Positions 8,504 to 19,980 of a stretch of 64,000 nt of DNA are shown here, piece after piece (positions within the stretch are counted from its first letter, which is position 1; each line of letters begins with the position of its first letter). The notes beneath the pieces were generated by a model. That model ran no database searches and was not told the origin of the DNA. It saw nothing but the letters and a program-made list of their open reading frames with translations. Position numbers and translations under genes: made by a program. This DNA is from Burkholderiales bacterium (GTDB taxonomy: Bacteria; Pseudomonadota; Gammaproteobacteria; Burkholderiales; Ga0077523): positions 235,878 to 299,877 of the forward strand of contig JALHMS010000003.1 in the NCBI GenBank assembly GCA_022843925.1, read 5' to 3'.

Positions 8504-8625
8504 GGGATGTGGTCTCGGAGTGCCGACGCTTTGCGCGTCTGGGCATGGATTCTACGGCGCGGCCGAGGCGCGCGGGAACACGATTCGACGCCCCCGCCTG
8601 CCCGTGGGGAAGAGGAACGGAGACG

Positions 8626-8654
8626 AAAAAAAAGCCACGCTTTCGCGTGGCTTT
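8626..8654 (-). terminator. Rho-independent terminator of the rpsF-priB-rpsR-rplI operon
   Basis: On the minus strand a perfect 10-bp stem (AAAGCCACGC / GCGTGGCTTT) with a 4-base loop is followed by eight T. It starts 35 bases past the rplI stop. Confidence 0.93.
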
Positions 8655-8689
8655 CTCCGGGCCTCCGAACCGCGGGAGGCTGCGCGATA

Positions 8690-9139
8690 TCAGTGCTCTC
8701 CGAGCACCGACACCGTGATCGTTGCGGTCACATCGGTGTGCAACACCACCGTGAGGCTGTGATCGCCGACCATCTTGAGCGGACCGTCGGGCATGCGCAC
8801 CGCGCCTTTCTCCAGTGCGAAACCCTGGGCCTGCAGCGCTTCGGCGATGTCGTGGTTCGTGACCGAGCCGAACAGACGCCCGTCGACACCGGCCTTCTGC
8901 GCGATCTGGATCGTGAGACCTTCGATGCGCGTGGCGGTGTCGGTGGCCGCGGAAAGCGCTGCAGCCTGCGCCTTCTCCAGCTCCGCGCGCTTCGCCTGGA
9001 ACTCGGCCAGATTGGCTTCGTTCGCGCGCTTCGCCTTGCCCTGCGGGATGAGGTAGTTGCGAGCGTAGCCGTCCTTCACCTTCACGACATCGCCCAGCTG
9101 CCCCAGATTGACGACCTTCTCGAGGAGGATGATCTGCAT
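8690..9139 (-). CDS. rplI: 50S ribosomal protein L9
   Basis: A 149-residue large-subunit protein that binds 23S rRNA and helps keep reading frame. The N-terminal domain [19 protein letters not shown] with [13 protein letters not shown] is diagnostic; a long central helix (about 42-75) leads to the C-terminal domain ending in [14 protein letters not shown]. Last gene of the rpsF operon, 6 bases after rpsR, and followed by a terminator. Confidence 0.98.
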   Translation of the reverse strand: MQIILLEKVVNLGQLGDVVKVKDGYARNYLIPQGKAKRANEANLAEFQAKRAELEKAQAAALSAATDTATRIEGLTIQIAQKAGVDGRLFGSVTNHDIAEALQAQGFALEKGAVRMPDGPLKMVGDHSLTVVLHTDVTATITVSVLGEH

Positions 9140-9145
9140 GTCGAA

Positions 9146-9436
9146 TTACCTCCCGGAATGCAGGTCGGTGTACGGAAGAAGCGCAAGGAAGCGCGCGCGC
9201 TTCACGGCCGCCGACAGCTGGCGCTGGTAGTGCGCCTTCGTGCCGGTGATGCGGGCCGGGATGATCTTTCCGTTCTCGTTGATGAAGTCCTTCAGGATCT
9301 CGACGTCCTTGTAGTCGACTTCCGCGATCTTCTCCGCCGTGAACCGGCAGAACTTGCGACGCTTGAACAGCGGACGCGAGGCCTTGTCGTCCTTCTTGCG
9401 ATCCTTGCCATTCTTGCCACGATTTCCGAATGCCAT
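9146..9436 (-). CDS. rpsR: 30S ribosomal protein S18
   Basis: A 96-residue small-subunit protein that binds 16S rRNA as a dimer with S6. [30 protein letters not shown] and [19 protein letters not shown] are the conserved core. An N-terminal basic tail of about 20 residues ([14 protein letters not shown]) makes it longer than the 75-residue E. coli protein, which is common in betaproteobacteria. Third gene of the operon. Confidence 0.98.
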   Translation of the reverse strand: MAFGNRGKNGKDRKKDDKASRPLFKRRKFCRFTAEKIAEVDYKDVEILKDFINENGKIIPARITGTKAHYQRQLSAAVKRARFLALLPYTDLHSGR

Positions 9437-9463
9437 GTCGGTATTCCTTCTTTCCTGGGTTCT

Positions 9464-9760
9464 CTAGATCCGTCTGAGATCCGTTGCGTGCAATGCGGGC
9501 CAGCTGCTCCGGCTGCTCGACTGTGCGAGGAAACCTTCCACGCTGACATCGGCGCCGGCCTCCATGCTGGCCGCCACCTCGGCGAGCTCACCTATCACCG
9601 CCACCCGGAACACGAAGTCCACCTGCCTGGGGTGCCCAGCCTCGGTCTGCGTGGACCGATGCCGGAGGGTGAAACGCACCGAGGGAACGCCCGCGGGGGA
9701 GACCCGCCGCGCGTCGATCGTCTCGATGTGACCGGTGAGCCTGACCCGGTTGTCCGCCAA
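9464..9760 (-). CDS. priB: Primosomal replication protein PriB
   Basis: A 98-residue single-strand-binding OB-fold protein used in PriA-dependent replication restart. It lies in its usual place between rpsF and rpsR. LTGHIETIDARRVSPAGVP near the start and the closing VEGFLAQ are PriB hallmarks. There is no ATG: the frame begins after the rpsF stop, and the TTG at 9760 (reading as Met-Ala-Asp-Asn) is the best start, 8 bases past that stop. The upstream extension of the frame lies inside rpsF and is not used. Confidence 0.88.
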   Translation of the reverse strand: MADNRVRLTGHIETIDARRVSPAGVPSVRFTLRHRSTQTEAGHPRQVDFVFRVAVIGELAEVAASMEAGADVSVEGFLAQSSSRSSWPALHATDLRRI

Positions 9761-9768
9761 CGGGTCCG

Positions 9769-10161
9769 TCAGGCCGCCGCTGCCGGAGCGGCCGGCTTGG
9801 CCTCGCCTTCGCCCTCGGACTGCGGCGTGAGCGACTTGGACTTCTCTTCCTTCATCATCGGCGACGGCGCGGTGTCGGGACCGGGACGGCTGATGGTGAG
9901 GTGGCGGAGGACGGCGTCGTTGAAGCGGAAGGCGTGCTCGAGCTCGTCGAGGACTTCCTGATCGCACTCGATGTTCATGAGAACGTAGTGCGCCTTGTGG
10001 ATCTTCTGGATCGGGTACGCCAACTGCCGGCGGCCCCAGTCTTCCAGACGGTGGATCGCGCCGTTCTTGGCGGTCACCATGGTGCGGTACCGCTCGATCA
10101 TCGCGGGCACTTGCTCGCTCTGATCGGGGTGCACGATGAAAACAATCTCGTAGTGCCTCAT
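9769..10161 (-). CDS. rpsF: 30S ribosomal protein S6
   Basis: A 130-residue small-subunit protein. [31 protein letters not shown] and [11 protein letters not shown] are S6 landmarks. The C-terminal tail after about residue 97 is low-complexity (Lys/Glu then Ala-rich), as seen in other betaproteobacterial S6. Start at 10161 has AAGGAG 5 bases upstream. First gene of the rpsF-priB-rpsR-rplI operon, driven by the promoter at 10228-10255. Confidence 0.97.
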   Translation of the reverse strand: MRHYEIVFIVHPDQSEQVPAMIERYRTMVTAKNGAIHRLEDWGRRQLAYPIQKIHKAHYVLMNIECDQEVLDELEHAFRFNDAVLRHLTISRPGPDTAPSPMMKEEKSKSLTPQSEGEGEAKPAAPAAAA

Positions 10162-10227
10162 GAACTCTCCTTGTGGATGAAGCCCTCCGGCATGGGCGTA
10201 CCGGTAGAGCAAGGAAACCAACCGCGC

Positions 10228-10255
10228 ATTATAGAAGTAACGCGTTGTCGATCAA
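10228..10255 (-). promoter_or_regulatory. Sigma-70 promoter of the rpsF operon
   Basis: On the minus strand: -35 TTGATC (10250-10255), 16-base spacer, -10 TATAAT (10228-10233, perfect consensus). The -35 overlaps the last codons and stop of rlmB. Transcription would begin near 10221, leaving a leader of about 60 bases before rpsF. Confidence 0.8.
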
Positions 10256-11091
10256 GTCTTTTTCGGACTTTTCGCGCTTGCAGCCCGCCGCTGCCGTGCC
10301 GCCTCGTACAGGCAGATGCCCGCCGTGACCGACACGTTGAGGCTTTCGACGGAGCCGGACATCGGGACGCGGACCAGCGCATCGCACCGCTCCCGCGTGA
10401 GTCGTCGAAGGCCATCGCCCTCCGCGCCGAGCACGAGTGCGAGGGGCCCGCTCAACGGTGCCGCATGCAGATCGGTGTCGGCCTCACCGGCCAGGCCCAC
10501 CACATAGAGACCACGCTCCTGCAGTTCGACGAGCGTGCGCGCGAGATTCGTGACCATCACATAGGGTGTCGTTTCCGCGGCACCGCTCGCAACCTTCTCG
10601 ACGACCGGCGTCATGCCCACGGCGCGGTCCTTCGGGGCCACGACTGCATGCGCGCCCATGGCGTCCGCAGAACGCAGGCAGGCGCCGAGGTTGTGGGGGT
10701 CCTGGACGCCGTCCAGCACGAGCAGCAGCGGGTCACCCTCCACGCTGTCGAGCACGTCGTCGAGGTCGAGGGGCCGCTCGCTGGCGTCGACCGAGCAGGC
10801 GACGCCCTGATGGCGGATGCCGGGGAGCATGCCGTCGAGCCGCTCGGGGGAGACATCGGAGACACGCACCCCCTGACGGGCCGCGACATCGAGGAGAGAC
10901 TGCATCCGCGGATCGCGCCGCGCCGAGGCGGCGAACAGCTCGAGGATGGACTCCGGCCGCTGGCGCAGTCGGGCGCTCACGGCGTGAAAGCCGTAGACGA
11001 GCCTCGGCGCGCCGGACGACACGGGGATCGATTGTCCGGATGATCTCGGTCCGCCGCGGGCGTCGCGCCGGCCACCATCGCGTCGACTCAT
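10252..11091 (-). CDS. rlmB: 23S rRNA (guanosine-2'-O-)-methyltransferase RlmB
   Basis: A 279-residue SPOUT (TrmH/SpoU) methyltransferase expected to methylate the ribose of G2251 in 23S rRNA. An N-terminal substrate-binding domain (about 30-105) precedes the knotted catalytic domain with LVLDGVQDPHNLGACLRSAD, LGAEGDGL and SVESLNVSVTAGICLYE. The RlmB assignment over other SpoU members rests on length and pairing with rnr. The ATG overlaps the rnr stop (ATGA, 11088-11091). A 29-residue Arg/Gly-rich leader precedes the conserved start. Confidence 0.93.
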   Translation of the reverse strand: MSRRDGGRRDARGGPRSSGQSIPVSSGAPRLVYGFHAVSARLRQRPESILELFAASARRDPRMQSLLDVAARQGVRVSDVSPERLDGMLPGIRHQGVACSVDASERPLDLDDVLDSVEGDPLLLVLDGVQDPHNLGACLRSADAMGAHAVVAPKDRAVGMTPVVEKVASGAAETTPYVMVTNLARTLVELQERGLYVVGLAGEADTDLHAAPLSGPLALVLGAEGDGLRRLTRERCDALVRVPMSGSVESLNVSVTAGICLYEAARQRRAASAKSPKKT

Positions 11092-13307
11092 CGGTCGCGG
11101 CCGTCCACCGGGACGAAGTCGAGGCGCGAGCGTTCGAGATCGACACGCACCAGCTTCACGCGGAGACGATCGCCCAGCCGGTACCGCTTGGCCGTGCGCT
11201 CGCCGAGCATCTGGTGACGGGCCGCATCGAACTTGAAGTAGTCCTCGCCGAGCTCGGACACGTGCACCATCCCTTCGACGTAGACGGCGTCGAGCGCGAC
11301 GAAGATGCCGAAGGACGCCACACCGCTCACGGTCCCGTCGAACACCTCGTTCACGCGGTCGCGCATGTAGTAGCACTTCAGCCACGACTCGACGTCGCGC
11401 GAAGCCTCGTCGGCGCGGCGCTCGGTCTGCGAGCAGTGGCGGCCGAGCTCGACGAGATCCCGGGAGCGGAGTCGATCGCCCGCGAGCACGGCGCGGATGG
11501 CACGATGCACGACGAGGTCCGGATAGCGACGGATCGGCGACGTGAAGTGCGTATACGACTCGTACGCCAGTCCGAAGTGGCCCTTGGGCTCGGGGCTGTA
11601 CTGCGCCTGCTGCAGGGATCGCAGCATCACGGTCTGCAGCAGTTCGCGATCGGGCCGCCCCGCGAGGGACGCGAGGAGCTTCGCGTAGTCCTTCGCGTGC
11701 GGCTCGTCGCCACCGCCGAGTTGCAGACCGAACTCCGCCAGGAACTCGCGCAGCCGGGTCAGCTTCTCCTCGGTCGGACCTTCATGCACCCGGTACAGCG
11801 CCGGGTGTTCGTGACCCTGCAGGAAGTCCGAGGCGCACACGTTCGCAGCGAGCATGCACTCCTCGATGATCCGGTGCGCGTTGTTGCGCTCGACGCGGAG
11901 GATGTCCTTGATCTTGCCGTCGTCGCCGAACTCCATGCGCGTTTCGATCGTCTCGAAGTCGATCGCTCCGCGCCGCTCACGCGCCTTCAGCAGCACATGG
12001 AAGAGCCGCTCGAGCGCCTGCAGATGCGGCAGCAGCGGCGCCAGTTGCTTCGCCGCGTCGGAGGCCGGATCGCTCAACGCGGCCCACACCTGGTTGTACG
12101 TGAGGCGCGCCTTCGAATGCATCACCGCGGGATGGAAGGCGTACTTGACGATGTCGCCCTTCGGACCGATGTCCATCTCACAGACCATGCACAGCCGGTC
12201 CACGGACGGGTTGAGAGAGCAGATCCCGTTCGACAAGGCCTCGGGGAGCATCGGAATCACGCGGCGCGGGAAATAGACCGAGTTGCCACGCTCCTCGGCC
12301 TCGACATCGAGGGCGTCGCCGGGACGGACGTAGTGGCTGACGTCCGCGATCGCGACGTAAAGCTTGAATCCCTTCCCCTGGACCTCGCAGTACACCGCAT
12401 CGTCGAAGTCCCGCGCGGTCTCGCCGTCGATGGTGACGAGCGGCAGATCGCGCAGGTTCACGCGGCCGCGGATGTCGCGCTTGCCGACGACGTCACCGAC
12501 GCCCTCGGCCTGTGCCAGCGCCGCGGCGGAGAACACGTGGGGCATCTGGTGCTTGCGCACCGCGATCTCGATCTCCATCCCGGGGTCGGTCGAGTCTCCG
12601 AGGACTTCGATGACATGTCCGATGGGTGCCACGTTCCGGGACGGTTGCTGCACCAGGCGCACGACGACGATCTGGCCGGGCCTCGCGTCGCCGCGGCCCT
12701 CGGCGGGGATCAGGATGTCGTGGGAGACGCGCCGATCGGATGCCGAGACGAGCGCGATACCGTGCTCGAGGACGAAGCGCCCGACGAGTTCCTGGGTGCG
12801 TCGCTCGAGGATCTCCACCACCGCACCTTCCGCGCGTCCACGACGATCGATGCCCACCTGGCGCGCCATGACGCGGTCGCCGTGCATGACCTTCGACATC
12901 TCACCGGGCGAGAGGAACATGTCCTCACCTTCACCGTCGGGGACGAAGAACCCGTAGCCCTCCGGATGCCCCTGCACGACGCCCGCGACCAGTTCAAGCT
13001 TCTCCGCGACGCACAGGGCGCCCTTGCGGTTGATCATCACCTGGCCTTCGCGGCCCATCGCCTGGAGTCGCCGCGAGAACGCATCGCCCTCCTCGTCGAA
13101 GATGCCAAGCATGTCGCCGAGCGCCGCGGGCGACAACGGTTGACCGGCATCTGCCAACACCTGGAGGATGAACTCGCGCGACGGCAAAGGGTTCTCGTAC
13201 TTCTCGCGCTCGCGCTCGAGATGCGGATCGGAATACCGCAGCGCCTTGGTGCGCTTGGCTGGCTTGCTGCCGGCCGGTTTCACTGACTTGTCTGTGGCTC
13301 GCGCCAT
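11088..13307 (-). CDS. rnr: Ribonuclease R
   Basis: A 739-residue processive 3'-5' exoribonuclease. It has an N-terminal helix-turn-helix (about 45-110), two cold-shock domains, and an RNB catalytic domain with TIDGETARDFDDAV holding the metal-binding aspartates. A C-terminal S1 domain follows (GVASFGIFVALDAVYVEGMVHVSEL). Basic N- and C-terminal tails are usual for RNase R. The start at 13307 is divergent from the tRNA-Leu, 66 bases away. Overlaps rlmB, a common pairing. Confidence 0.97.
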   Translation of the reverse strand: MARATDKSVKPAGSKPAKRTKALRYSDPHLEREREKYENPLPSREFILQVLADAGQPLSPAALGDMLGIFDEEGDAFSRRLQAMGREGQVMINRKGALCVAEKLELVAGVVQGHPEGYGFFVPDGEGEDMFLSPGEMSKVMHGDRVMARQVGIDRRGRAEGAVVEILERRTQELVGRFVLEHGIALVSASDRRVSHDILIPAEGRGDARPGQIVVVRLVQQPSRNVAPIGHVIEVLGDSTDPGMEIEIAVRKHQMPHVFSAAALAQAEGVGDVVGKRDIRGRVNLRDLPLVTIDGETARDFDDAVYCEVQGKGFKLYVAIADVSHYVRPGDALDVEAEERGNSVYFPRRVIPMLPEALSNGICSLNPSVDRLCMVCEMDIGPKGDIVKYAFHPAVMHSKARLTYNQVWAALSDPASDAAKQLAPLLPHLQALERLFHVLLKARERRGAIDFETIETRMEFGDDGKIKDILRVERNNAHRIIEECMLAANVCASDFLQGHEHPALYRVHEGPTEEKLTRLREFLAEFGLQLGGGDEPHAKDYAKLLASLAGRPDRELLQTVMLRSLQQAQYSPEPKGHFGLAYESYTHFTSPIRRYPDLVVHRAIRAVLAGDRLRSRDLVELGRHCSQTERRADEASRDVESWLKCYYMRDRVNEVFDGTVSGVASFGIFVALDAVYVEGMVHVSELGEDYFKFDAARHQMLGERTAKRYRLGDRLRVKLVRVDLERSRLDFVPVDGRDR

Positions 13308-13331
13308 TGTTCGTTTTCCTGCAGTTTTGGT

Positions 13332-13359
13332 TTGACAGTAGCGCGGCTTTGCAGATAAA
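13332..13359 (+). promoter_or_regulatory. Promoter of tRNA-Leu
   Basis: -35 TTGACA (13332-13337, consensus), 16-base spacer, -10 GATAAA (13354-13359). It ends 14 bases before the first base of the mature tRNA. Confidence 0.7.
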
Positions 13360-13373
13360 TTCTGCCCCCGCTG

Positions 13374-13460
13374 GCCGAGATGGCGGAATTGGTAGACGCA
13401 CCAGGTTCAGGTCCTGGCGGGGGCAACCCTGTGGAGGTTCGAGTCCTCTTCTCGGCACCA
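13374..13460 (+). tRNA. tRNA-Leu (anticodon CAG)
   Basis: An 87-base tRNA including encoded CCA. The acceptor stem GCCGAGA (13374-13380) pairs with TCTCGGC (13450-13456). The anticodon stem CCAGG/CCTGG encloses loop TTCAGGT, giving anticodon CAG. A long variable arm typical of tRNA-Leu and the GTTCGAGTC T-loop are present. It has its own promoter and terminator. Confidence 0.97.
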
Positions 13461-13510
13461 GCAACGGAATGATGCATCGAAAACAGGCATCGAAATCAAG
13501 CAGCGCATCC

Positions 13511-13543
13511 AAGGACTTTCATTCGAAAGTCCTTTCTTGTTTG
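13511..13543 (+). terminator. Rho-independent terminator after tRNA-Leu
   Basis: A perfect 10-bp stem AAGGACTTTC / GAAAGTCCTT with loop ATTC, then a T-rich tail (TCTTGTTTG). It lies 50 bases past the tRNA end. Confidence 0.88.
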
Positions 13544-13555
13544 TACTTCCGGATT

Positions 13556-13603
13556 GGTTGTACGGCCCTTTGGTTGTACATCCCGTCGGTTGTACGTCCC
13601 GGA
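13556..13603. repeat. Three 16-bp tandem repeats starting GGTTGTAC
   Basis: Copies at 13556-13571, 13572-13587 and 13588-13603 share GGTTGTAC followed by a variable C/G-rich half (ggcccttt, atcccgtc, gtcccgga). A degenerate earlier copy (GTTTGTACTTCC) lies just left. Too few and too short for CRISPR; function unknown. Confidence 0.75.
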
Positions 13604-13810
13604 TGAAAGATCCTGAATGGCACAACCGCTTCCGAGCGACCGGAGGTGTGACATCGGGTGCGACAACGACCGGCCCGAACATCGGCAACTGCGCATCCGG
13701 CACGCCGCATGCAACAACGCCCCGCTTCGCTTCTTCGCGTCGACGTCACCCATGAATCTTCGCCGACGCAATCTGCCCTTGGAGACCTTGCGTCGACGAT
13801 GGTGTCACGT

Positions 13811-16320
<2,510 letters not shown>

Positions 16321-16346
16321 CATTCTGTGGTCGGGGTCGGGAGGCG

Positions 16347-16535
16347 TCAGCCGCGCATCAGCGCGAGGAGCAGCAATCCGATCAGCATGGAGGACAGCCC
16401 GATGAACCGGAGCTGACCGTCGGAGAACTCGATCAGTCGGCGGAAGGTGTTGCGCCAGGCCTGCGGTCCGAGGAAGGGCATCAGCCCCTCCAGGATCAGC
16501 ATCAGTGCGAAGGCAGTCATGAGCGTATCGGACAC
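16347..16535 (-). CDS. DUF2065 small membrane protein
   Basis: A 62-residue protein with two hydrophobic helices flanking a short polar loop (LMPFLGPQAWRNTFRRL, then GQLRFIGLSSMLIGLLLLA). This is the DUF2065 pattern and the gene stands in its usual betaproteobacterial place between hflC and hisZ. The GTG at 16535 is chosen because AGGAGGAGG lies directly upstream; an internal ATG at 16520 is the alternative. Function unknown. Confidence 0.85.
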   Translation of the reverse strand: MSDTLMTAFALMLILEGLMPFLGPQAWRNTFRRLIEFSDGQLRFIGLSSMLIGLLLLALMRG

Positions 16536-16569
16536 GCACCTCCTCCTGACAGGCCTGGACCCAACATGC

Positions 16570-17451
16570 TCAGCGGCGACCGCCGCCACCGGCACCCTTC
16601 ATGTACTTGAAGAAATCGCTGCTCGGATCGAGGATGAGCACGTCGCCCTTGTTCTTGAAACTCTGGCGATACGCTTCGAGGCTGCGATAGAAGGCGAAGA
16701 ACTCGGGATCGGACTGGAAGGCGCTCGCGTAGATCGACGACGCCTTGGCATCGCCCTCACCCTTGATCTTCTGGGCATCGCGATAGGCCTCCGCAATGAG
16801 CACCTCCCGCTGACGGTCGGCGTCGGCGCGGATCTTCTCGGACTCCTCGGTGCCGAGAGATCGCAGCTGCTTCGCCACCCGCGTCCGCTCGGCTTGCATG
16901 CGGCCGTACACGGAATCGCTCACCTCCTGCGGCAGGTCGACGCGCTTCAACCGCACGTCGATCACCTGGACGCCGATCTTTCGCGCATCGCCGTCGGCCT
17001 TCTCGCGCATCACGTTCATGATGTCGTCGCGTTCCCCGGAGACCACATCATGGATGGTGCGCTTGCCGAACTCCGCGCGCAGCGTGTCGTTCACGGTCTG
17101 CGTGAGGCGGATCGCAGCGCGGGTCTCGTCCCCCTGCACACTGACGTAGTACTGCCTCACGTCGATGATCCGCCACTTCACGAAGGAGTCGACCAGGACG
17201 TTCTTCTTCTCGGAAGTCAGGAAGAGATCGGGATCGTCGGTGTCGATCGTCAGGATCCGCGAATCGAAATGGCGGACGCGATCGATGATCGGGAGCTTGA
17301 AATACAAGCCTGGCTTGTCGTGGCTGGCCACGATCTCGCCGAGGCGGAACACGATGGCGCTCTGGCGCTCGTCGACGGTGAAGACCGAGACGCTGATCAG
17401 GATCAGCCCGGCGATCGCAACGAGCAATGCAGTTCCGAGATGCTTGTTCAT
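16570..17451 (-). CDS. hflC: HflC, FtsH protease modulator subunit
   Basis: A 293-residue SPFH/prohibitin-family inner-membrane protein. One N-terminal membrane segment (ALLVAIAGLILISVSVFTV) is followed by the SPFH domain and a coiled-coil helix (SEKIRADADRQREVLIAEA). With HflK it cages FtsH and modulates degradation of membrane proteins. It starts 2 bases after hflK ends. Confidence 0.96.
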   Translation of the reverse strand: MNKHLGTALLVAIAGLILISVSVFTVDERQSAIVFRLGEIVASHDKPGLYFKLPIIDRVRHFDSRILTIDTDDPDLFLTSEKKNVLVDSFVKWRIIDVRQYYVSVQGDETRAAIRLTQTVNDTLRAEFGKRTIHDVVSGERDDIMNVMREKADGDARKIGVQVIDVRLKRVDLPQEVSDSVYGRMQAERTRVAKQLRSLGTEESEKIRADADRQREVLIAEAYRDAQKIKGEGDAKASSIYASAFQSDPEFFAFYRSLEAYRQSFKNKGDVLILDPSSDFFKYMKGAGGGGRR

Positions 17452-17453
17452 AT

Positions 17454-18635
17454 TCAGCGGGCCTCCCGTTCCCGACCGCGGAACGACTCGCGCGATCTCA
17501 CGCCGGCTGCTTCCGGTTGTGTCGGCGGCGCGACCGGAACGGACTCGGCTGCCTGGGGTGTCTTGGCTGCCGCGGCGTCGGCACCGCTCATCTGCATGAT
17601 CTTGTCCAGAGGCAGGTAGAGCAGATTGCTTCCCGACTTCTGGTCGACCAGGACCTTGCTGGATGACGAAAGCACCTGCTGCATCGCGTCGAGATACAAG
17701 CGTTCACGGGTCACGCCGGGCGCCTTGCGGTACTCGGCGAGCACCTCGGTGAACCGCGCGGCCTCGCCCCGGGCATTCTCGATCACCCGTTGCTTGTAGG
17801 CCTCCGATTCCTGCATGAGCCGCGCCGCGGTGCCGCGTGCCTTCGGCACGATGTCGTTCGCGTAGCCCTCGCCTTCGTTCTTCTGGCGCTCGCGATCCTG
17901 GTTCGCCTTGACGGCGTCGGCGAACGCCGCCTGGACCTGCTCGGGCGGCTGCGCGTTCTGCATCGTTACCTGACTGATGCTCACCCCCGTCTTGTACCGA
18001 TCGAGGATGGACTGCATCAGCTTGCGGGCGTCGATGGCGATCTGCTCACGCCCTTCGTAGAGTACGAAGTCCATCTTGGACTTGCCCACGATCTCCCGGA
18101 TGGCGGCCTCGGCTGACTGCTTGACCGCTTCGTTCGGATTGCGGTTGTTGAAGAGGTACTCCGTCGGGTCCTTGAGGACGTACTGCACGGCGAACTGCAG
18201 GTCGACGATGTTCTCGTCGTCAGTGAGCATCAGCGATTCCTTTGGAACCTTGCTCCGGACGTCGTTGCGGTAACCGACCTCGACGGTCTGGACGCCCGAG
18301 ACGTTCACGACCTCGGCGGCCTCGATGGGGTATGGAAGATGCCAACGCGGCCCGGGATCCGTTGTCTCGACGAACTTTCCGAAGCGGGTGACGACGCCCT
18401 TCTGCCCCGCATCGACGATGTAGAAGCCGCTCGCCAGCCAGACCAGCACCACGAGGGCTGCGAGGATTCCGGCACCGCCACCGAACTGCCGGCCACCGTC
18501 CTGCGGGCCACCGCCCCCTGGCCGCTTGCCTCCGAAGAGTGCGGCAAGCTTCTGGTTGAACCGGTTCCAGATCTCGTCGAGATCGGGCGGTCCTTCCCCA
18601 CGGCGCCTGCCCCATTGGGGATCATTCAGTGCCAT
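17454..18635 (-). CDS. hflK: HflK, FtsH protease modulator subunit
   Basis: A 393-residue partner of HflC. A Gly/Pro-rich cytoplasmic leader (GGKRPGGGGPQDGG) precedes one membrane segment (about 54-72), then the SPFH domain beginning VDAGQKGVVTRFGKF and a long helix with DRERQKNEGEGYANDIVPKA. The C-terminal Pro/Ala-rich tail is variable. Located 90 bases after hflX. Confidence 0.96.
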   Translation of the reverse strand: MALNDPQWGRRRGEGPPDLDEIWNRFNQKLAALFGGKRPGGGGPQDGGRQFGGGAGILAALVVLVWLASGFYIVDAGQKGVVTRFGKFVETTDPGPRWHLPYPIEAAEVVNVSGVQTVEVGYRNDVRSKVPKESLMLTDDENIVDLQFAVQYVLKDPTEYLFNNRNPNEAVKQSAEAAIREIVGKSKMDFVLYEGREQIAIDARKLMQSILDRYKTGVSISQVTMQNAQPPEQVQAAFADAVKANQDRERQKNEGEGYANDIVPKARGTAARLMQESEAYKQRVIENARGEAARFTEVLAEYRKAPGVTRERLYLDAMQQVLSSSSKVLVDQKSGSNLLYLPLDKIMQMSGADAAAAKTPQAAESVPVAPPTQPEAAGVRSRESFRGREREAR

Positions 18636-18725
18636 TCGCTACCTTTCCTGTGGTTTGCTGCCATTCCGGTCGCCCGGCGTCGCGGCTGATGCTCGGAAGA
18701 ATCGAAAAAGCGTCGAAGTATCCGG

Positions 18726-19850
18726 TCATGCCGCTTCCAGACGACCATCGGGGGGTGTCGCACCCGACGGTGCGGCGAGCTGGTCGAGAACAGCCCTGAG
18801 ATGCTCCAGTCCCGCGCCTGTCACAGCGCTCAGACGGACGGCCGCGATGGTATCACAGTCACCCATCTCGACCCCTGGAGCGAGCCCGGTCAGATCCAGC
18901 TTGTTGAAGACCTTGAGCTGCGGCACTTCGTTCGCGCCGATCTCGGCAAGAACGCTGTCGACTTCGCGAATCTGCGCGTCGCGGTCGGGACTCGAGGCAT
19001 CGACGACGTGCAGCAGAAGATCGGCCCGTGCGGTCTCGTCGAGCGTGGCGCGGAAGGCCTCTACGAGCGTGTGCGGCAGCTGCCGGATGAACCCCACGGT
19101 GTCCGAGAGCACGATCATCCCGCGGCCCGTGTGCACCCGACGCGAGGTGGTGTCGAGGGTCGCGAAGAGCTGGTCGGCCGCGTACGTCCCGGTGTGGGTC
19201 AGCGCATTGAAGAGCGTCGACTTTCCCGCATTGGTGTAACCCACCAGGGAGACGGACGGAATCTCGTTGCGGTCGCGCTGACGGCGCTGGACATCGCGCT
19301 GCTTGCGGAGCTTCGCCAGGCGATCCTGCAGATACTTCACCCGCTTCGCGAGAAGCCGCCGGTCGGTCTCGAGCTGCGTCTCTCCGGGCCCGCGCAATCC
19401 GATGCCGCCTTTCTGCCTTTCCAGATGCGTCCAGCCGCGGACAAGACGCGTCGCGAGGTGCTGAAGCTGTGCGAGTTCCACCTGCAGCTTGCCCTCGTGG
19501 CTCTGGGCACGCTGGGCGAAGATGTCGAGGATCAGCGTCGTCCGGTCGAGCACCCGGCAGCCCAGCGCCTTCTCGAGATTGCGTTGCTGCCCCGGCGACA
19601 ACTCGTGATTGAAGATGACCAGTCCGGCGCCCGTCGCCTGGAGCGCATCGGCGATCTCGGTGACCTTGCCGCTGCCGGCGAAGGTCGCGGGATTGGGCTG
19701 CGTGGACCGGCCGGATATCTCGGCGACGGAGCGGACACCCGCGCTGCGCGCGAGTTCGCGCAATTCCGCCACAGCCGCATCCGCCTCGGGCTTTCCGTTC
19801 ATGAGACTCACGACGACGGCGTCGTCGCCACCGCTCGGGCGCTCGAACAT
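18726..19850 (-). CDS. hflX: GTPase HflX
   Basis: A 374-residue ribosome-associated GTPase that splits or rescues stalled ribosomes. An N-terminal HflX domain (to about 195, with the GGIGLRGPGETQLETDRR linker) precedes the G domain: GYTNAGKS (204-211), DTVGF and NKLD. Placed between hfq and hflK as in E. coli (hfq-hflX-hflK-hflC). Confidence 0.97.
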   Translation of the reverse strand: MFERPSGGDDAVVVSLMNGKPEADAAVAELRELARSAGVRSVAEISGRSTQPNPATFAGSGKVTEIADALQATGAGLVIFNHELSPGQQRNLEKALGCRVLDRTTLILDIFAQRAQSHEGKLQVELAQLQHLATRLVRGWTHLERQKGGIGLRGPGETQLETDRRLLAKRVKYLQDRLAKLRKQRDVQRRQRDRNEIPSVSLVGYTNAGKSTLFNALTHTGTYAADQLFATLDTTSRRVHTGRGMIVLSDTVGFIRQLPHTLVEAFRATLDETARADLLLHVVDASSPDRDAQIREVDSVLAEIGANEVPQLKVFNKLDLTGLAPGVEMGDCDTIAAVRLSAVTGAGLEHLRAVLDQLAAPSGATPPDGRLEAA

Positions 19851-19980
19851 CGGTCAGCTCACCCCGATGCCCGGATCCGGTCGAGGGCCGCTCGCAACGA
19901 CCGGGAGGTGGGTGGACCCGGATACCACGCGCTGCCGGAGCCTCGCCCGATGCCGCTGGAGCTTCACTGGCGCCCGGATC

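Larger units (their letters stand above)
13461..13810. other. 350-base gene-free stretch between tRNA-Leu and purA
   Basis: Holds the tRNA terminator and a three-copy 16-bp repeat. Short open frames here lack Shine-Dalgarno sites and recognisable products. From about 13605 to 13810 nothing further is seen. Confidence 0.6.

Noticed and set aside
6137..9961. Plus-strand 1274-residue open frame
   Set aside because: Antisense to nnrU, dnaB, rplI, rpsR and priB; arises from GC-rich codon bias and has no recognisable domain.
10566..13286. Plus-strand 906-residue open frame
   Set aside because: Exact antisense shadow of rnr and part of rlmB; composition reflects the reverse strand of a real gene.
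13374..13810. tRNA-Leu as a phage or island attachment site
   Set aside because: No integrase, no direct repeat of the tRNA 3' end, and purA-hisZ follow in the usual order.
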